From Verrucosispora sioxanthis (GTDB lineage: Bacteria > Actinomycetota > Actinomycetes > Mycobacteriales > Micromonosporaceae), in NCBI RefSeq assembly GCF_010560025.1, contig NZ_SAIY01000004.1:602829-666828 (forward strand): a stretch of 64,000 nt of DNA, in the 5' to 3' direction. The notes below the pieces were generated by a model. That model ran no database searches. It was given only the letters and a program-made list of their open reading frames with translations, and had not been told where the DNA came from. Shown here piece by piece: positions 40,061 to 53,014 of the stretch (position 1 is its first letter; every line of letters starts with the position of its first letter). Both the position numbers and the translations under genes were made by a program.

Positions 40061-40674
40061 CAGGACGCCACCTCCGCCCGCGAGGCCAGCATGGCCGCCG
40101 GAGCGACGTCCTCCACCGGCAGGCCCCGCCGCGCGGCAACGGCCTCCGGGGACTCCAGCCCCTTCAGCGCGGCCACCGTGGCGTGCACGATGTTGATCGG
40201 GTTCGACGAGCCCAGGCTCTTGGAGAGCACGTCGTGGATGCCCGCGCACTCCAGCACGGCACGAACCGGTCCACCGGCGATGACACCCGTACCGGCGGAG
40301 GCCGGCTTGAGCAGCACCACCCCGGCGGCGTCCTCGCCCGTGACCGGGTGCGGGATCGAGGAACCGATCCGCGGCACCTTGAAGAAGTGCTTCTTGGCCT
40401 CCTCGACGCCCTTGGCGATCGCCGCGGGCACCTCCTTGGCCTTTCCGTAGCCCACGCCGACGGTGCCGTCGCCGTCGCCCACGATCACCAGGGCGGTGAA
40501 GCTGAAGCGACGACCACCCTTCACGACCTTGGCGACGCGGTTGATCGCGACGACCCGCTCAAGGTGCGGGGTCTTCTCGGCGGGCGCGTTTCCGCGGCCG
40601 CCCTCACGGCGGTTGTCGCGGCGACCACCCTCGTTGCCACCGGACCCGCCGCCACGGCGCTGTTGACCTGGCAT
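40060..40674 (-). CDS. rpsE: 30S ribosomal protein S5
   Basis: A 204-residue protein involved in decoding fidelity and mRNA unwinding. Compared with the 167-residue Escherichia coli protein it has a Gly/Arg-rich N-terminal extension of about 30 residues ([19 protein letters not shown]). The S5 double-stranded-RNA-binding part follows ([21 protein letters not shown]). ATG 40674. Confidence 0.97.
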   Translation of the reverse strand: MPGQQRRGGGSGGNEGGRRDNRREGGRGNAPAEKTPHLERVVAINRVAKVVKGGRRFSFTALVIVGDGDGTVGVGYGKAKEVPAAIAKGVEEAKKHFFKVPRIGSSIPHPVTGEDAAGVVLLKPASAGTGVIAGGPVRAVLECAGIHDVLSKSLGSSNPINIVHATVAALKGLESPEAVAARRGLPVEDVAPAAMLASRAEVAS

Positions 40675-40708
40675 CAGCAGCCTTCCTTCTCTCTCGTGAC
40701 GGGGATTG

Positions 40709-41098
40709 TCAGAACTCGAGCCCGGCTTCGCGGGCGGCGTCGGCGAGCGCGGCTACCCGCCCCGCGTACCGGTTGCCGCCGCGGTCGAAGACGACCTTGG
40801 AGATGCCCGCGGCCTTGGCCCGCTCGGCCAGCAGGGTGCCGACCTTGCCAGCCAGGGCGCTCTTGTCGCCCTCCGTGCCGCGCACCGAGGCGTCCAGGGT
40901 CGAGGCCGACGCCAGGGTGTGACCCTTGGTGTCGTCCACGATCTGGGCGACGATGTGCCGCAGCGAACGGGTGACCACCAGGCGGGGACGCGCGGCGGTG
41001 CCGCTGACGTTCTTGCGCACTCGGAAGTGCCGCCGCGCCCGCCCGACGGCACGCTTGGCGGCGACGCCGCGGCGGCGCTTGAGCAGCGTGGCGCTCAC
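40709..41098 (-). CDS. rplR: 50S ribosomal protein L18
   Basis: A 129-residue 5S rRNA binder: [33 protein letters not shown] and the ending [29 protein letters not shown] 41098 overlaps the rplF stop by four bases. 34 bp before rpsE. Confidence 0.96.
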   Translation of the reverse strand: MSATLLKRRRGVAAKRAVGRARRHFRVRKNVSGTAARPRLVVTRSLRHIVAQIVDDTKGHTLASASTLDASVRGTEGDKSALAGKVGTLLAERAKAAGISKVVFDRGGNRYAGRVAALADAAREAGLEF

Positions 41099-41637
41099 TT
41101 CTTACCTGCCTTTCCGGCCTTGCGTCGGATGACTTCGCCCTGGTACTTCACGCCCTTGCCCTTGTAGGGCTCCGGCGGGCGGATCTTCCGGATGTTGGCG
41201 GCGACCTCACCGACGAGCTGCTTGTCGATGCCGGCCACGTGGAACAGCGTCGGCCGCTCCACCGTGAAGGTGATGCCCTCGGGCGCCTGCACCTGCACCG
41301 GGTGCGAGAACCCCAGCGCGAACTCCAGGTCCTTGCCCTTGGCGGTGACCCGGTAACCGGTGCCGGCGATCTCCAGGCTCTTACGGTAGCCCTCGGTGAC
41401 CCCGACGATCATATTGGCGACCAGGGTACGGCTCAGGCCGTGCAGCTCCTTGGCCTTGCGCTCGTCGTTCGGGCGGTTGACGCTCAGCTGCCCGTCCTCG
41501 GCCCGCTCGATGGTGATCGGCTCGGCCAGGGTGTGCGACAGCTCGCCCTTGGGGCCCTTGACCTTGACGGTCCGGCCGTCGATCGTCACGTCAACTCCGG
41601 ATGGCACCGGGATCGACTTACGTCCAATACGCGACAT
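41095..41637 (-). CDS. rplF: 50S ribosomal protein L6
   Basis: A 180-residue protein with two similar L6 domains: [19 protein letters not shown] opens the first, and the second carries [13 protein letters not shown] and the signature [30 protein letters not shown] 41637, 16 bp after rpsH. Confidence 0.97.
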   Translation of the reverse strand: MSRIGRKSIPVPSGVDVTIDGRTVKVKGPKGELSHTLAEPITIERAEDGQLSVNRPNDERKAKELHGLSRTLVANMIVGVTEGYRKSLEIAGTGYRVTAKGKDLEFALGFSHPVQVQAPEGITFTVERPTLFHVAGIDKQLVGEVAANIRKIRPPEPYKGKGVKYQGEVIRRKAGKAGKK

Positions 41638-41653
41638 TTCTACCTGTCTCCCG

Positions 41654-42061
41654 TTACCAGACGAAGGCGAGGACTTCCCCGCCAACGCTCCGCTTGCGGG
41701 CCTGCCGGTCGGTGAGCAGTCCCTGGGACGTCGAAATGATCGCCACGCCCAGCCCACCGAGCACCCGGGGGAGCCCGTCCGACTTGGCGTACACCCGCAG
41801 ACCGGGCTTGGAGACGCGCTTGATGCCGGCCAGGCTCCGCTCCCGGTTCTGGCCGTACTTCAGCTCGACGACCAGTCGCTTGCCGACGGCACCCTCCTCG
41901 GGCTCCTCGACTGCCCAGGTGGCGATGTAACCCTCGGACTTGAGGACCTCGGCGATGTTCGCCTTGATCTTCGAGTACGGCATCGTCACCCGGTCGTGGT
42001 ACGCCTGGTTGGCGTTACGCAGACGCGTGAGCATGTCTGCGATCGGGTCGGTCATCGTCAT
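41654..42061 (-). CDS. rpsH: 30S ribosomal protein S8
   Basis: A 135-residue 16S rRNA binder: [23 protein letters not shown], and the RNA-contact end [41 protein letters not shown] 42061 used; an in-frame ATG at 42055 is possible. In enterobacteria S8 represses the spc operon; whether that holds here cannot be seen. Confidence 0.96.
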   Translation of the reverse strand: MTMTDPIADMLTRLRNANQAYHDRVTMPYSKIKANIAEVLKSEGYIATWAVEEPEEGAVGKRLVVELKYGQNRERSLAGIKRVSKPGLRVYAKSDGLPRVLGGLGVAIISTSQGLLTDRQARKRSVGGEVLAFVW

Positions 42062-42158
42062 GAAAACTCGTCAACCTTTCTCGCCGGGGTTCCCGCGACA
42101 CGTCGCAGGCCTACGGCGAAGAGACAGTCCAGCTGACGCGCCGCAGCGCGCCGGGCTA

Positions 42159-42344
42159 TTACCAGGAAGCCTTGGACACGCCGGGCAGCTCACCGCGGTG
42201 GGCCATCTCCCGGATGCACACCCGGCAGAGCCCGAACTTGCGGTAGACCGCCTTGGGACGCCCGCACCGCTGGCAGCGGGTGTACGCGCGAACCGAGAAC
42301 TTCGGCTTCGCGGCCGCCTTGAGGATCAGCGCCTTCTTGGCCAT
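42159..42344 (-). CDS. rpsZ: 30S ribosomal protein S14 type Z
   Basis: A 61-residue short S14 with the zinc motif CQRC (24-27) and CRVC (40-43), [33 protein letters not shown]. This zinc-dependent form is the standard one of the spc operon; a longer zinc-free form may exist elsewhere. One base after rplE. Confidence 0.97.
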   Translation of the reverse strand: MAKKALILKAAAKPKFSVRAYTRCQRCGRPKAVYRKFGLCRVCIREMAHRGELPGVSKASW

Positions 42345-42345
42345 C

Positions 42346-42915
42346 TCAGTTCTCCTTGAACGGGAAGCCCAGGAGCTTCAACAGCGCCCGGCCCTCGTCG
42401 TCGGTCGTGGCGGTCGTGACCACCGTGATGTCCATGCCCCGCTGGCGATCGATCTTGTCCTGATCGATCTCGTGGAACACCGACTGCTCGGTCAGACCGA
42501 ACGTGTAGTTGCCGTGCCCGTCGAGCTTGCGCCCGTCCAGGCCGCGGAAGTCGCGGATACGCGGCAGCGCGATGGACAGCAGCCGGTCCAGGAACTCCCA
42601 CATCCGGTCGCCGCGCAGAGTCACCTTAGCGCCGATCGGCATGCCCTCCCGCAGCTTGAACTGCGCGATGGACTTCGTCGCCCGCCGGACCTGCGGCTTC
42701 TGGCCGGTGATGGTGGCCAGGTCGCGGACCGCACCGTCGATGAGCTTGGCGTCCCGGGCGGCCTCGCCCACACCCATGTTCACGACGATCTTGACCAGCC
42801 GCGGCACCTGCATCGGGTTGCCGTACTCGTACTGCTCGCGCAGCTGAGCGATGATCTCGTTGCGGTACCGCTCCTTGAGGCGCGGCATCGTCTTGGTTTC
42901 GGTAGCCGTGGTCAT
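42346..42915 (-). CDS. rplE: 50S ribosomal protein L5
   Basis: A 189-residue protein that binds 5S rRNA and the P-site tRNA elbow. Blocks: [54 protein letters not shown], and [25 protein letters not shown] 42915 overlaps the rplX stop (TGATG); a GTG three bases earlier is possible. Confidence 0.96.
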   Translation of the reverse strand: MTTATETKTMPRLKERYRNEIIAQLREQYEYGNPMQVPRLVKIVVNMGVGEAARDAKLIDGAVRDLATITGQKPQVRRATKSIAQFKLREGMPIGAKVTLRGDRMWEFLDRLLSIALPRIRDFRGLDGRKLDGHGNYTFGLTEQSVFHEIDQDKIDRQRGMDITVVTTATTDDEGRALLKLLGFPFKEN

Positions 42916-43235
42916 CACAGGTCCTTACCGGTGCTACGCGCGATGCGGACCTTCTGGCCGTTCTCGTCGATCCGGTAACCGACGCGGGTCGGCTTGCCGT
43001 CGGAGTCCACGACCATCACGTTCGAGACGTGGATCGGGGCCTCCTGGGTGACGATGCCACCGGTCTTGGCGCCACGCTGGGTGGTGCTGATGCGAGTGTG
43101 CTTCTTGATCCGGTTCACGCCCTCGACCAGGACCTTGTCCTGCCGCGGGTAGGCCGCGATGACCTTGCCCTTGGCACCCTTGTCCTTGCCGGCGATGACG
43201 ACGACCGTGTCGCCCTTCTTGACCTTCACGGTCAC
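42915..43235 (-). CDS. rplX: 50S ribosomal protein L24
   Basis: A 106-residue KOW-domain assembly initiator: [28 protein letters not shown], then [12 protein letters not shown] and the C-terminal [22 protein letters not shown] 43235 overlaps the rplN stop (GTGA); an in-frame GTG at 43229 is an alternative. Confidence 0.95.
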   Translation of the reverse strand: MTVKVKKGDTVVVIAGKDKGAKGKVIAAYPRQDKVLVEGVNRIKKHTRISTTQRGAKTGGIVTQEAPIHVSNVMVVDSDGKPTRVGYRIDENGQKVRIARSTGKDL

Positions 43236-43600
43236 AACACCTCCGGCGCGAGAGAGATGATCTTCATGAACCGCTTGTCCCGCAGCTCGCGGCCGACCGG
43301 GCCGAAGATGCGGGTACCGCGCGGGTCCCCACCGTCCTTGATGATGACGGCGGCGTTCTCGTCGAAGCGGATGTACGAACCGTCCGGCCGCCGCTTCTCC
43401 TTGGCGGTGCGGACGACGACAGCCTTGACCACGTCGCCCTTCTTCACACCGGCACCCGGGATCGCGTCCTTGACGGTGGCCACGATGACGTCGCCGATGC
43501 TCGCGTAGCGCCGACCGGAGCCACCGAGAACCCGGATGCACAGGATCTCCCGGGCACCCGTGTTGTCGGCGACGCGCAGTCGCGACTCCTGCTGAATCAC
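43232..43600 (-). CDS. rplN: 50S ribosomal protein L14
   Basis: A 122-residue protein, almost universal sequence: [38 protein letters not shown], and the closing [15 protein letters not shown] 43600. First gene of the spc group; a 95-bp gap with a hairpin separates it from rpsQ, but no promoter is clear. Confidence 0.97.
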   Translation of the reverse strand: MIQQESRLRVADNTGAREILCIRVLGGSGRRYASIGDVIVATVKDAIPGAGVKKGDVVKAVVVRTAKEKRRPDGSYIRFDENAAVIIKDGGDPRGTRIFGPVGRELRDKRFMKIISLAPEVL

Positions 43601-43624
43601 GTCTATCTCCTATGTCTGCCGGTT

Positions 43625-43648
43625 CTCCGGCCGCCGGAGCGGCCGGAG
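43625..43648 (-). terminator. Hairpin between rpsQ and rplN
   Basis: Perfect 10-bp stem CTCCGGCCGC/GCGGCCGGAG with a CGGA tetraloop-sized loop (43625-43648), 47 nt after the rpsQ stop. Marks the S10/spc boundary; likely an attenuator or processing site because spc lacks an obvious own promoter. Confidence 0.6.
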
Positions 43649-43695
43649 CCTGGCGGAACCTGCGCCCGACCGTCCCGGCCGAGCTCGAGCCTTCG

Positions 43696-43974
43696 CTACT
43701 TGGCCTTCTCGAGGATCTCCACGAGCCGCCACCGCTTGGTGGCGGAGAGCGGCCGGGTCTCCATGATCAGGACGCGGTCACCGATGCCGGCGGAGTTCTG
43801 CTCGTCGTGGACCTTGAGCTTGCTGGTCCGGCGCATGATCTTGCCGTACAGCGCGTGCTTGACCCGGTCCTCGACCTCGACCACGACGGTCTTTTCCATC
43901 TTGTCGCTGACCACGAGGCCCTCGCGGACCTTACGGCGGCCCCGCGGCTTGGTGGGAGTCGTGTTCTCGCTCAT
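43696..43974 (-). CDS. rpsQ: 30S ribosomal protein S17
   Basis: A 92-residue OB-fold protein: [32 protein letters not shown], then [28 protein letters not shown]. The first ten residues ([10 protein letters not shown]) are a short actinobacterial extension. ATG 43974 overlaps the rpmC stop (ATGA). Last gene of the S10 group. Confidence 0.97.
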   Translation of the reverse strand: MSENTTPTKPRGRRKVREGLVVSDKMEKTVVVEVEDRVKHALYGKIMRRTSKLKVHDEQNSAGIGDRVLIMETRPLSATKRWRLVEILEKAK

Positions 43975-44207
43975 GAAGCAGTCACCTCAGTCGGCGCGGC
44001 CGAGAGCCCCAGCTCACGCTCACGCATGATCGTGTAGATCCGGGCGATCTCCCGACGGATGACCTGCAGCCGCCGGTTGTTGTCCAGCTGCCCGGTTGCG
44101 GCCTGCACGCGGAGGTTGAACAGCTCCGCCTTGGCCTCACGCAGCTTCGTGACCAGCTCCTCCTCGGAGAGCTCACGCAGCTCGGAGGCCTTAACGCCCG
44201 CTGCCAT
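43971..44207 (-). CDS. rpmC: 50S ribosomal protein L29
   Basis: A 78-residue helical protein near the exit tunnel: [62 protein letters not shown] short tail follows ([12 protein letters not shown]). ATG 44207 overlaps the rplP stop. Confidence 0.96.
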   Translation of the reverse strand: MAAGVKASELRELSEEELVTKLREAKAELFNLRVQAATGQLDNNRRLQVIRREIARIYTIMRERELGLSAAPTEVTAS

Positions 44208-44632
44208 CAGGATTCACCCACTTCGCGCGTAACAATGCGGCACTTCATCGGGAGCTTGTGGATCGCGCGACGCATCGCCTCTCGCGCGATCTGCTCGTTC
44301 GGGAAGGACATCTCGAAGAGAACCCGCCCGGGCTTGACGTTCGCGACCCACCACTCGGGCGAGCCCTTACCGGAACCCATCCGAGTTTCCGCCGGCTTCT
44401 TGGTGAGGGCCTGGTCCGGGAAGATGGTGATCCAGACCTTGCCGCCACGCTTGATGTGGCGGGTCATCGCGATACGCGCCGACTCGATCTGCCGGTTGGT
44501 CACGTACGCCGGCTCCAGAGCCTGGATCCCGAACTCGCCGAACACCACCCGGTTGCCGCCCTTGGACGCGCCGCTGCGGTCCGGGTGGTGCGGCTTGCGG
44601 AAGCCCTTCGGGGGCTTGCGCGGCATCAGCAT
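44207..44632 (-). CDS. rplP: 50S ribosomal protein L16
   Basis: A 141-residue protein that organises the A-site and elongator tRNA region. Sequence [55 protein letters not shown], and [23 protein letters not shown] is canonical. ATG 44632, 3 bp after rpsC. Confidence 0.97.
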
Positions 44633-44635
44633 CTG

Positions 44636-45502
44636 TCAGCCCTCCTGCTGCGTTTCTGCCGGAGCCGAGGCCGCGGCCGCGACAGCAGCGCTGTCGACCG
44701 GCTCGCCACTCGGCGTCTCAGCCTGCTGCGCGACGGTCGTCGCGGCAGCCCGGCCGGCCTCGGTGCCACCGGAGGTCGTGCCGGACGAACCCGACCGACC
44801 ACGGCGCGGCCGCTCGGGCCGGTCACCGCGCTCCCGGCGCGGGCGCGACGGAGCCTCGGCCGGAGCCTCCCGACCCGGCACCGCGTCGCCCTTGTAGATC
44901 CAGACCTTCACGCCGATGCGGCCGAAGGTGGTACGGGCCTCGAAGAAGCCGTACTCGATGTTGGCCCGCAGCGTGTGCAGCGGAACCCGACCCTCGCGGT
45001 AGAACTCCGTCCGGCTCATCTCGGCGCCGCCGAGGCGACCCGAGACCTGCACCCGGATGCCCTTGCACATCGGGTTCTTCATCGCCGACTGCATCGCCTT
45101 ACGCATCGCGCGACGGAAGCTGACCCGGCTGGAGAGCTGCTCGGCAACGCCCTGGGCGACCAGCTGCGCGTCCGACTCGGGGTTCTTCACCTCGATGATG
45201 TTCAGCTGCACCTGCTTGCCGGTGAGCTTCTCCAGCTCGCCGCGGATCCGGTCGGCCTCGGCACCCTTACGGCCGATGACGATGCCCGGCCGCGCGGTGT
45301 GGATGTCGACCCGGACCCGGTCGCGGGTGCGCTCGATGTCGACCTTGGAGATGCCGGCGCGCTCCAGCCCCTTGGACATCATCCGGCGGATCTTGACATC
45401 CTCGCCGATGTAGTCCTTGTAGAGCTTGTCCGCGAACCAGCGGGACTTCCAGTCGGTCGAGATGCCGAGCCGGAACCCGTGCGGGTGAACCTTCTGACCC
45501 AT
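44636..45502 (-). CDS. rpsC: 30S ribosomal protein S3
   Basis: A 288-residue protein of the mRNA entry site. The KH domain has [22 protein letters not shown]. Compared with the 233-residue Escherichia coli protein there is a long C-terminal tail (about 220-288) of Arg/Pro then Ala/Thr/Glu ([19 protein letters not shown]), typical of actinobacteria. ATG 45502 overlaps the rplV stop (TAATG). Confidence 0.97.
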   Translation of the reverse strand: MGQKVHPHGFRLGISTDWKSRWFADKLYKDYIGEDVKIRRMMSKGLERAGISKVDIERTRDRVRVDIHTARPGIVIGRKGAEADRIRGELEKLTGKQVQLNIIEVKNPESDAQLVAQGVAEQLSSRVSFRRAMRKAMQSAMKNPMCKGIRVQVSGRLGGAEMSRTEFYREGRVPLHTLRANIEYGFFEARTTFGRIGVKVWIYKGDAVPGREAPAEAPSRPRRERGDRPERPRRGRSGSSGTTSGGTEAGRAAATTVAQQAETPSGEPVDSAAVAAAASAPAETQQEG

Positions 45503-45957
45503 TACTCGGCGCCCTCCGTGTTGCTCTGCGTCTCGGCCGGCGCGGTCTGCTTCGCCGGAGCCGCCTTGTTCGCCGACTTCCTCGGCGCGGCCGGCGCGAC
45601 CGCCTCGACCGCCACGGTGATGTGGCAGGTGCGCTTACGGATCCGGTACGCCCGGCCCTGCGCCCGTGGCTGGAACCGCTTCATCGTCGGGCCCTCGTCC
45701 ACGAACGCCTCGCTGACGAGCAGCGCGTCGGGGTCCAGCCGCTCGTTGTTCTCCGCGTTGGCGATCGCGCTCGCGAGCACCTTGTACACCTGCTCGCTCG
45801 CAGCCTGCGGCGCGAACTGCAGCACCGTGAGCGCCTCCTTCGCGGGCAGGCCGCGGACGAGGTTGACCACCCGGCGCGCCTTCATCGGCGAGATGCGCAC
45901 GTACCGCGCAACCGCCCGCGCGCCCGGAAGCACCGGAGCGTCGCCCTTTCCTGGCAT
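45502..45957 (-). CDS. rplV: 50S ribosomal protein L22
   Basis: A 151-residue protein whose hairpin loop lines the exit tunnel. [26 protein letters not shown] opens the fold; the tip, [29 protein letters not shown], is where macrolide-resistance changes occur and looks normal. A 25-residue Ala/Thr/Lys tail follows. ATG 45957. Confidence 0.96.
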   Translation of the reverse strand: MPGKGDAPVLPGARAVARYVRISPMKARRVVNLVRGLPAKEALTVLQFAPQAASEQVYKVLASAIANAENNERLDPDALLVSEAFVDEGPTMKRFQPRAQGRAYRIRKRTCHITVAVEAVAPAAPRKSANKAAPAKQTAPAETQSNTEGAE

Positions 45958-45997
45958 CGCTGTAACCCCTTGATCCTCTATCCGTATGCCCGCGGCG

Positions 45998-46279
45998 TCA
46001 GCGCCGGCGGCTCTTCCGGTCGTCCTTTTCGTGACCCTTGAACGTGCGGGTCAGCGCGAACTCGCCGAGCTTGTGCCCGACCATCGCCTCGGTCACGAAC
46101 ACCGGGACGTGCTTGCGTCCGTCGTGCACGGCGATCGTGTGCCCGAGCATCTCGGGGATGATCGTCGAGCGGCGCGACCAGGTCTTGATGACGTTCTTCG
46201 AGCCCTTCTCGTTCTGCGTCTCCACCTTCTTGAGCAGGTGGTCGTCGATGAACGGGCCCTTCTTCAGGCTGCGAGGCAT
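45998..46279 (-). CDS. rpsS: 30S ribosomal protein S19
   Basis: A 93-residue protein of the 30S head: [60 protein letters not shown] 46279, 12 bp after rplB. Confidence 0.97.
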   Translation of the reverse strand: MPRSLKKGPFIDDHLLKKVETQNEKGSKNVIKTWSRRSTIIPEMLGHTIAVHDGRKHVPVFVTEAMVGHKLGEFALTRTFKGHEKDDRKSRRR

Positions 46280-46291
46280 GTCTTATCTCCC

Positions 46292-47131
46292 TCAGCCGCG
46301 CTTACGCGTGGCGTAGCGGCGGCGGACGATCAGCCGGTCACTCGGCTGGCCCTTACGACGGGTGCGGCCCTCGGGCTTACCCTGCGGGTTGACCGGGTGG
46401 CGACCACCGGAGGTCTTGCCCTCACCACCACCGTGCGGGTGGTCGACCGGGTTCATGGCGACACCACGGACGGTCGGGCGCTTGCCCTTCCAGCGCATCC
46501 GGCCGGCCTTACCCCAGTTGATGTTCGACTGGTCGGCGTTGCCGATCTCACCGACGCTGGCGCGGCAGCGCACGTCCACCCGCCGGATCTCACCGGACGG
46601 CATACGCAGCGTGGCGTACGCGCCCTCCCGGCCGAGCAGCTGGATGCCGACGCCGGCCGAGCGGGCCAGCTTGGCGCCACCGCCCGGACGCAGCTCCACG
46701 TTGTGGATCGTGGTACCGACCGGGATGTTGCGCAGCGGCAGGTTGTTGCCCGGCTTGATGTCGGCGCTCGGACCCGACTCGACCGTGTCGCCCTGCTTCA
46801 GGTCCTTCGGCGCGATGATGTAACGCTTCTCGCCGTCGGCGTAGTGCAGCAGCGCGATCCGCGCGGTGCGGTTCGGGTCGTACTCGATGTGCGCGACCTT
46901 TGCCGGCACGCCGTCCTTGTCGACCCGCTTGAAGTCGATCAGCCGGTACTGCCGCTTGTGGCCGCCACCCTGGTGACGAGCGGTGATCCGGCCGTGCACG
47001 TTCCGGCCGCCCTTCTTGGGCAGCGGGACCAGCAGCGACTTCTCGGGAGTCGACCGGGTGATCTCGGCGAAGTCGGCGACGCTGGAGCCACGCCGGCCCG
47101 GCGTCGTCGGCTTGTACTTACGGATAGCCAT
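46292..47131 (-). CDS. rplB: 50S ribosomal protein L2
   Basis: A 279-residue protein needed for subunit joining and peptidyl transfer. [21 protein letters not shown], the SH3-like core, and the catalytic-region loop [28 protein letters not shown] segment ([18 protein letters not shown]) carrying the conserved histidine are all present. ATG 47131. Confidence 0.97.
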   Translation of the reverse strand: MAIRKYKPTTPGRRGSSVADFAEITRSTPEKSLLVPLPKKGGRNVHGRITARHQGGGHKRQYRLIDFKRVDKDGVPAKVAHIEYDPNRTARIALLHYADGEKRYIIAPKDLKQGDTVESGPSADIKPGNNLPLRNIPVGTTIHNVELRPGGGAKLARSAGVGIQLLGREGAYATLRMPSGEIRRVDVRCRASVGEIGNADQSNINWGKAGRMRWKGKRPTVRGVAMNPVDHPHGGGEGKTSGGRHPVNPQGKPEGRTRRKGQPSDRLIVRRRYATRKRG

Positions 47132-47143
47132 TGTCTACACCCC

Positions 47144-47446
47144 TCAGCTGACCGGGCCGCCGAAGGCCTCGATGCGGTCGCCCTCAGCCAGCTTCACCAT
47201 CGCCCGCTTGGTGTCCTTGCGCTTGCCGAACCCGGTACGGGTCCGCTTGCGCTTGCCCTCGCGGTTGAGCGTGTTGACCGTCAGGACACGGACGTTGAAG
47301 ATCTGCTCGATAGCGATCTTGATCGCCGTCTTGTTCGCGTCCGGGTGCACCAGGAAGGTGTACCAGTTGCGGTTCAGCTCGCTGTAGCTCTTCTCCGAGA
47401 CGACCGGCGCGACGATGATGTCGCGCGGATCGGCGATCGTGCTCAC
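47144..47446 (-). CDS. rplW: 50S ribosomal protein L23
   Basis: A 100-residue exit-tunnel protein that docks trigger factor and [22 protein letters not shown], then [29 protein letters not shown] 47446 overlaps the rplD stop (GTGA). Confidence 0.96.
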   Translation of the reverse strand: MSTIADPRDIIVAPVVSEKSYSELNRNWYTFLVHPDANKTAIKIAIEQIFNVRVLTVNTLNREGKRKRTRTGFGKRKDTKRAMVKLAEGDRIEAFGGPVS

Positions 47447-48093
47447 TTGCCACCCTCCTCGGTGGTCTCGGCCGGTACGCCCAGGAACTCGTCCAGGGCC
47501 TCCTTGGTGAAGACCACGTCGTCGGCCACCAGCACGTCGTACGTGTTGAGCTGGCCGGCCTCGATCAGGTGCACCTGCGGCTCGTTGCGCAGCGACACCC
47601 AGTTCAGCTCGTCGGTGCTGCTCAGCACGACCAGCACCCGCCGGGCGGTGGTCAGCTTGGCGAGCGCGGCCAGCGCGGCCTTGGTCGACGGCTTCTCGCC
47701 CGAGACGAACGCCTCGACGACGTGTACCTGCCCGGCGCGCGCCCGGTCCGACAGGGCACCGCGCAGCGCGGCGGCCTTCATCTTCTTCGGGGTGCGCTGG
47801 CTGTAGTCGCGCGGCACCGGGCCGTGGACCACGCCACCGCCGGCGAACTGCGGCGCGCGGATCGAGCCCTGGCGGGCCCGACCGGTGCCCTTCTGCTTGT
47901 AGGGCTTCTTGCCGCCGCCGGCGACCTCGCCCCGGGTCTTGGTCTTGTGGGTGCCCTGCCGGGCGGCGGCCAACTGCGCCACGACGACCTGGTGCATCAG
48001 CGCGATGTTGGCCTGCGCGTCGAAGATGTCGGCGGGCAGCTCGACCGAGCCGGTCTTGGTGCCCTCTGAGTTGAGGACGTCAACGGTGGTCAC
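47443..48093 (-). CDS. rplD: 50S ribosomal protein L4
   Basis: A 216-residue protein with a tunnel-lining loop ([28 protein letters not shown] at about 54-81). In enterobacteria L4 represses the S10 operon through the leader; the long leader here (about 300 nt) leaves that possible. GTG 48093 overlaps the rplC stop. Confidence 0.96.
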   Translation of the reverse strand: MTTVDVLNSEGTKTGSVELPADIFDAQANIALMHQVVVAQLAAARQGTHKTKTRGEVAGGGKKPYKQKGTGRARQGSIRAPQFAGGGVVHGPVPRDYSQRTPKKMKAAALRGALSDRARAGQVHVVEAFVSGEKPSTKAALAALAKLTTARRVLVVLSSTDELNWVSLRNEPQVHLIEAGQLNTYDVLVADDVVFTKEALDEFLGVPAETTEEGGK

Positions 48094-48755
48094 TTGCCCG
48101 CACCGCCCTTCTTCGCCTTGGCCTTGGCCGCGGTACGGACCAGGACCAGCGCGCCCTTGGGGCCGGGGATGGCGCCACGGACGAGCAGGAGATTGTTCTC
48201 GGTGTCGACCGCCTGGACGGTCAGGTTCTGCACGGTGTAGCGCACGCCGCCCATGCGGCCGGCCATCCGGGTGCCCTTGAAGACGCGACCCGGGGTGGCG
48301 CAGGCGCCGATCGAGCCCGGCGAGCGGTGCTTGCGCTCGACACCGTGGCTGGCGCGCAGACCGTGGAAGCCGTGCCGCTTCATCGGGCCGGCGTAGCCCT
48401 TGCCCTTGGTCTTGCCGGTCACGTCGATCGAGACACCGGCCGGGAACTCCTCGACCGTGACCTCCTGGCCGAGCGAGTAGTCCGCCGCGTCGCTGGTGCG
48501 CAGCTCGACGATGTGCCGGCGCGGCGCTACGTCGGCCTTGGCGTAGTGACCACGCAGCGGCTTCTTGGCCTTACGCGGGTCGATCGTCCCGTACGCCAGC
48601 TGGACCGCGGAGTAACCGTCCTTGTCGGCGTCACGAACCTGGGTGATGACGCAGGGGCCGGCCTGAACCACGGTCACCGGGACAACGCGGTTGTTGTCCC
48701 AGACCTGGGTCATGCCGAGCTTCGCGCCCAGGATCCCCTTAACTTGCCTGTCCAT
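48090..48755 (-). CDS. rplC: 50S ribosomal protein L3
   Basis: A 221-residue early-assembly protein. [20 protein letters not shown] is canonical; the extension reaching the peptidyl-transferase centre is represented by [26 protein letters not shown], whose glutamine-methylation position in enterobacteria is not conserved here. ATG 48755, 11 bp after rpsJ. Confidence 0.97.
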   Translation of the reverse strand: MDRQVKGILGAKLGMTQVWDNNRVVPVTVVQAGPCVITQVRDADKDGYSAVQLAYGTIDPRKAKKPLRGHYAKADVAPRRHIVELRTSDAADYSLGQEVTVEEFPAGVSIDVTGKTKGKGYAGPMKRHGFHGLRASHGVERKHRSPGSIGACATPGRVFKGTRMAGRMGGVRYTVQNLTVQAVDTENNLLLVRGAIPGPKGALVLVRTAAKAKAKKGGAGK

Positions 48756-48766
48756 GTGTCCGGTCC

Positions 48767-49075
48767 CTACAGCTTGATCTCGATGTCGACGCCAGCCGGC
48801 AGGTCGAGGCGCATGAGCGAGTCGACCGTCTTCGGGGTCGGGTCGATGATGTCGATCAGTCGCTTGTGCGTACGCATCTCGAAGTGCTCGCGCGAGTCCT
48901 TGTACTTGTGCGGCGAGCGGATGACGCAGAAACGGTTGATCTCCGTGGGCAGCGGCACCGGGCCCGCGACCTGCGCCCCGGTACGCGTCACCGTCTCGAC
49001 GATCTTCCGAGCCGAGGAGTCGACGACCTCGTGGTCATAGGCCTTGAGCCGGATGCGGATCTTCTGTCCCGCCAT
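48767..49075 (-). CDS. rpsJ: 30S ribosomal protein S10
   Basis: A 102-residue protein of the 30S head, also a NusG/NusB antitermination partner. [29 protein letters not shown], then [28 protein letters not shown] 49075. First gene of the S10 operon, with a leader of about 300 nt from a promoter near 49382-49410. Confidence 0.97.
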
Positions 49076-49153
49076 GGTGGCTTCTGTTCCTTCTCTCGAT
49101 GCCGCTGTGTTGCGGGTGTCTGTACCGGCTGGCACAGACCCTCTTCGCCCACC

Positions 49154-49173
49154 CCCGCGGTCGGGCGTGTCGC
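49154..49173 (-). promoter_or_regulatory. S10 leader element shared with the rpsL leader
   Basis: Twenty bases, CCCGCGGTCGGGCGTGTCGC on plus, are identical to 53975-53994 in the rpsL leader. This copy is about 80-98 nt upstream of rpsJ, in the transcribed leader. The GGGCGTGTCGCGCCC part of this copy (49163-49177) can also pair with itself. Role unknown; possibly a shared RNA signal for ribosomal operons. Confidence 0.5.
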
Positions 49174-49271
49174 GCCCTGGGGCCAGGCTCCGCCCCGGGA
49201 TACCGGGGAGCGATCCTGACCGCGGTGGGTCCAGGCGCCGATCGCACTGAGGCGACCTGAACGCCGCGCGA

Positions 49272-49302
49272 GGGTGGTTGACGGACGGGCCGCCAACCAC
49301 CC
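49272..49302 (-). other. Hairpin in the S10 leader
   Basis: GGGTGGTTG (49272-49280) pairs perfectly with CAACCACCC (49294-49302) across a 13-nt loop, roughly 75-100 nt downstream of the proposed start of transcription. It may be an attenuator or protein-binding leader structure. Confidence 0.45.
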
Positions 49303-49381
49303 CACGCCCGACTGCTCTGCCTACCCGGAGGTTCAGCGGAAGCCGAACACGGGCGGCGAACTGTCGTTACGCAACCTGACT

Positions 49382-49410
49382 AGTATGCCGCACGACCGGC
49401 GGCGGGTCTA
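49382..49410 (-). promoter_or_regulatory. Probable S10 operon promoter
   Basis: On minus, TAGACC (49405-49410) and CATACT (49382-49387) lie 17 bp apart, 17 bp past the tuf stop. Both boxes deviate from consensus but the context (first A+T-rich spot between tuf and rpsJ) supports them. Confidence 0.45.
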
Positions 49411-49426
49411 ATCGGGGTTACCCAGC

Positions 49427-50620
49427 TCACTTGATGATCTTGGTGACGCGACCAGCGCCAACCGTACGGCCACCCTCCCGGATCGCGAACTTGAGGTTGT
49501 CCTCCATCGCGATGGGCTGGATCAGCTTCACGGTCATCGTGGTGTTGTCGCCCGGCATGACCATCTCGGTGCCCTCGGGGAGGGTGACGACACCGGTGAC
49601 GTCCGTGGTCCGGAAGTAGAACTGCGGACGGTAGTTCTGGAAGAACGGGGTGTGCCGGCCGCCCTCCTCCTTGGAGAGGATGTAGACCGTCGCCTCGAAC
49701 TCGGTGTGCGGGGTGCTGGTGCCCGGCTTCACGACCACCATGCCGCGCTCGACGTCCTCGCGCTTGATGCCGCGCAGCAGCAGACCGACGTTCTCACCCG
49801 CACGGGCCTCGTCGAGCAGCTTGCGGAACATCTCGATGCCGGTGCAGACCGTCTTCTGCGACTTCTCGCGGATACCGACGATCTCCACCTCCTCGTTCGG
49901 CTTGAGCACGCCGCGCTCGGCACGGCCGGTGACGACGGTGCCACGACCGGTGATCGTGAACACGTCCTCGATCGGCATCAGGAACGGCTTCTCGGTCTCG
50001 CGCTCCGGCTGCGGGATCGCGGTGTCGACCGCGTTCATCAGCTCCAGGAGCCGGCCGGTCCACTCCGGGTCGCCCTCGAGGGCCTTGAGCGCCGAGACGC
50101 GAACGACCGGCAGGTCGTCGCCCGGGTACTCCTGGGCCGAGAGCAGCTCACGGACCTCGAGCTCGACGAGCTCCAGCAGCTCCTCGTCGTCGACCATGTC
50201 GCTCTTGTTCAGCGCCACGACGATGTACGGCACGCCGACCTGGCGGGCCAGCAGCACGTGCTCGCGGGTCTGCGGCATCGGGCCGTCGGTCGCCGCGACC
50301 ACCAGGATCGCGCCGTCCATCTGGGCGGCACCGGTGATCATGTTCTTGATGTAGTCGGCGTGACCGGGGCAGTCGACGTGCGCGTAGTGCCGCGCCTCGG
50401 TCTGGTACTCGACGTGCGCGATCGAGATCGTGATGCCCCGGGCCTTCTCCTCGGGCGCCTTGTCGATCTCGTCGAACGGCGTGTACGGGTTCAGGTCCGG
50501 GTACTGGTCGTGCAGGACCTTGGTGATGGCCGCCGTCAGCGTCGTCTTACCGTGGTCGATGTGACCAATGGTGCCGATGTTGACGTGCGGCTTAGTCCGC
50601 TCGAACTTCGCCTTCGCCAC
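49427..50620 (-). CDS. tuf: Elongation factor Tu
   Basis: A 397-residue GTPase that brings aminoacyl-tRNA to the ribosome. G1 GHIDHGKTT at 19-27, DCPGHADY (G3) and NKSD (G4) are intact; domains II and III follow with normal length. GTG 50620. A 223-bp gap with a strong terminator separates it from fusA. A TAGGCT box at 50744-50749 may belong to its own promoter (no good -35). No kirromycin- or GE2270-resistance change was recognised, though I cannot exclude one. Confidence 0.98.
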   Translation of the reverse strand: MAKAKFERTKPHVNIGTIGHIDHGKTTLTAAITKVLHDQYPDLNPYTPFDEIDKAPEEKARGITISIAHVEYQTEARHYAHVDCPGHADYIKNMITGAAQMDGAILVVAATDGPMPQTREHVLLARQVGVPYIVVALNKSDMVDDEELLELVELEVRELLSAQEYPGDDLPVVRVSALKALEGDPEWTGRLLELMNAVDTAIPQPERETEKPFLMPIEDVFTITGRGTVVTGRAERGVLKPNEEVEIVGIREKSQKTVCTGIEMFRKLLDEARAGENVGLLLRGIKREDVERGMVVVKPGTSTPHTEFEATVYILSKEEGGRHTPFFQNYRPQFYFRTTDVTGVVTLPEGTEMVMPGDNTTMTVKLIQPIAMEDNLKFAIREGGRTVGAGRVTKIIK

Positions 50621-50768
50621 TGGTGTCCTCCTGTGGACTTCTTGGTTCGTTCGCCCCGGTGCGCCAGGAGTGGCGCTTAGGACTCTGTCGACAGCCTTTC
50701 CGGCCTGACGGCCGGAGAGCTTTTGTGGGTTCTGCGGCGATGAAGCCTACAGGCCCGGAATTCACACA

Positions 50769-50820
50769 ATCCGACCGAGGTGGTCGCGGTCGGGGAATGC
50801 TCCCGCGACCACCGTCGGAT
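50769..50820 (-). terminator. Terminator after fusA
   Basis: A two-part stem: ATCCGAC/GTCGGAT (50769-50775, 50814-50820) and GGTGGTCGCGG/CCGCGACCACC (50779-50789, 50803-50813), interrupted by a three-base bulge. It begins 23 nt after the fusA stop, so tuf is probably transcribed mainly from its own promoter. Confidence 0.8.
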
Positions 50821-50843
50821 CATCCGATCACGTCAGGTGAGCG

Positions 50844-52940
<2,097 letters not shown>

Positions 52941-52980
52941 TTCAATCCCTACTTATCGTCGTCTCGACACAACTGGTGGC

Positions 52981-53008
52981 GGTCCCGGCACCGGATGGCG
53001 CCGGGACC
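52981..53008 (-). other. Hairpin between rpsG and fusA
   Basis: GGTCCCGGC (52981-52989) pairs with GCCGGGACC (53000-53008). In enterobacteria S7 represses the str operon by binding between rpsL and rpsG; whether this gap plays such a role here is open. Confidence 0.5.
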
Positions 53009-53014
53009 AGGGTG

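Noticed and set aside
49076..49426. A small gene in the long S10 leader
   Set aside because: Open frames there lack starts with ribosome sites and overlap the hairpin and promoter; the region is better explained as untranslated leader.
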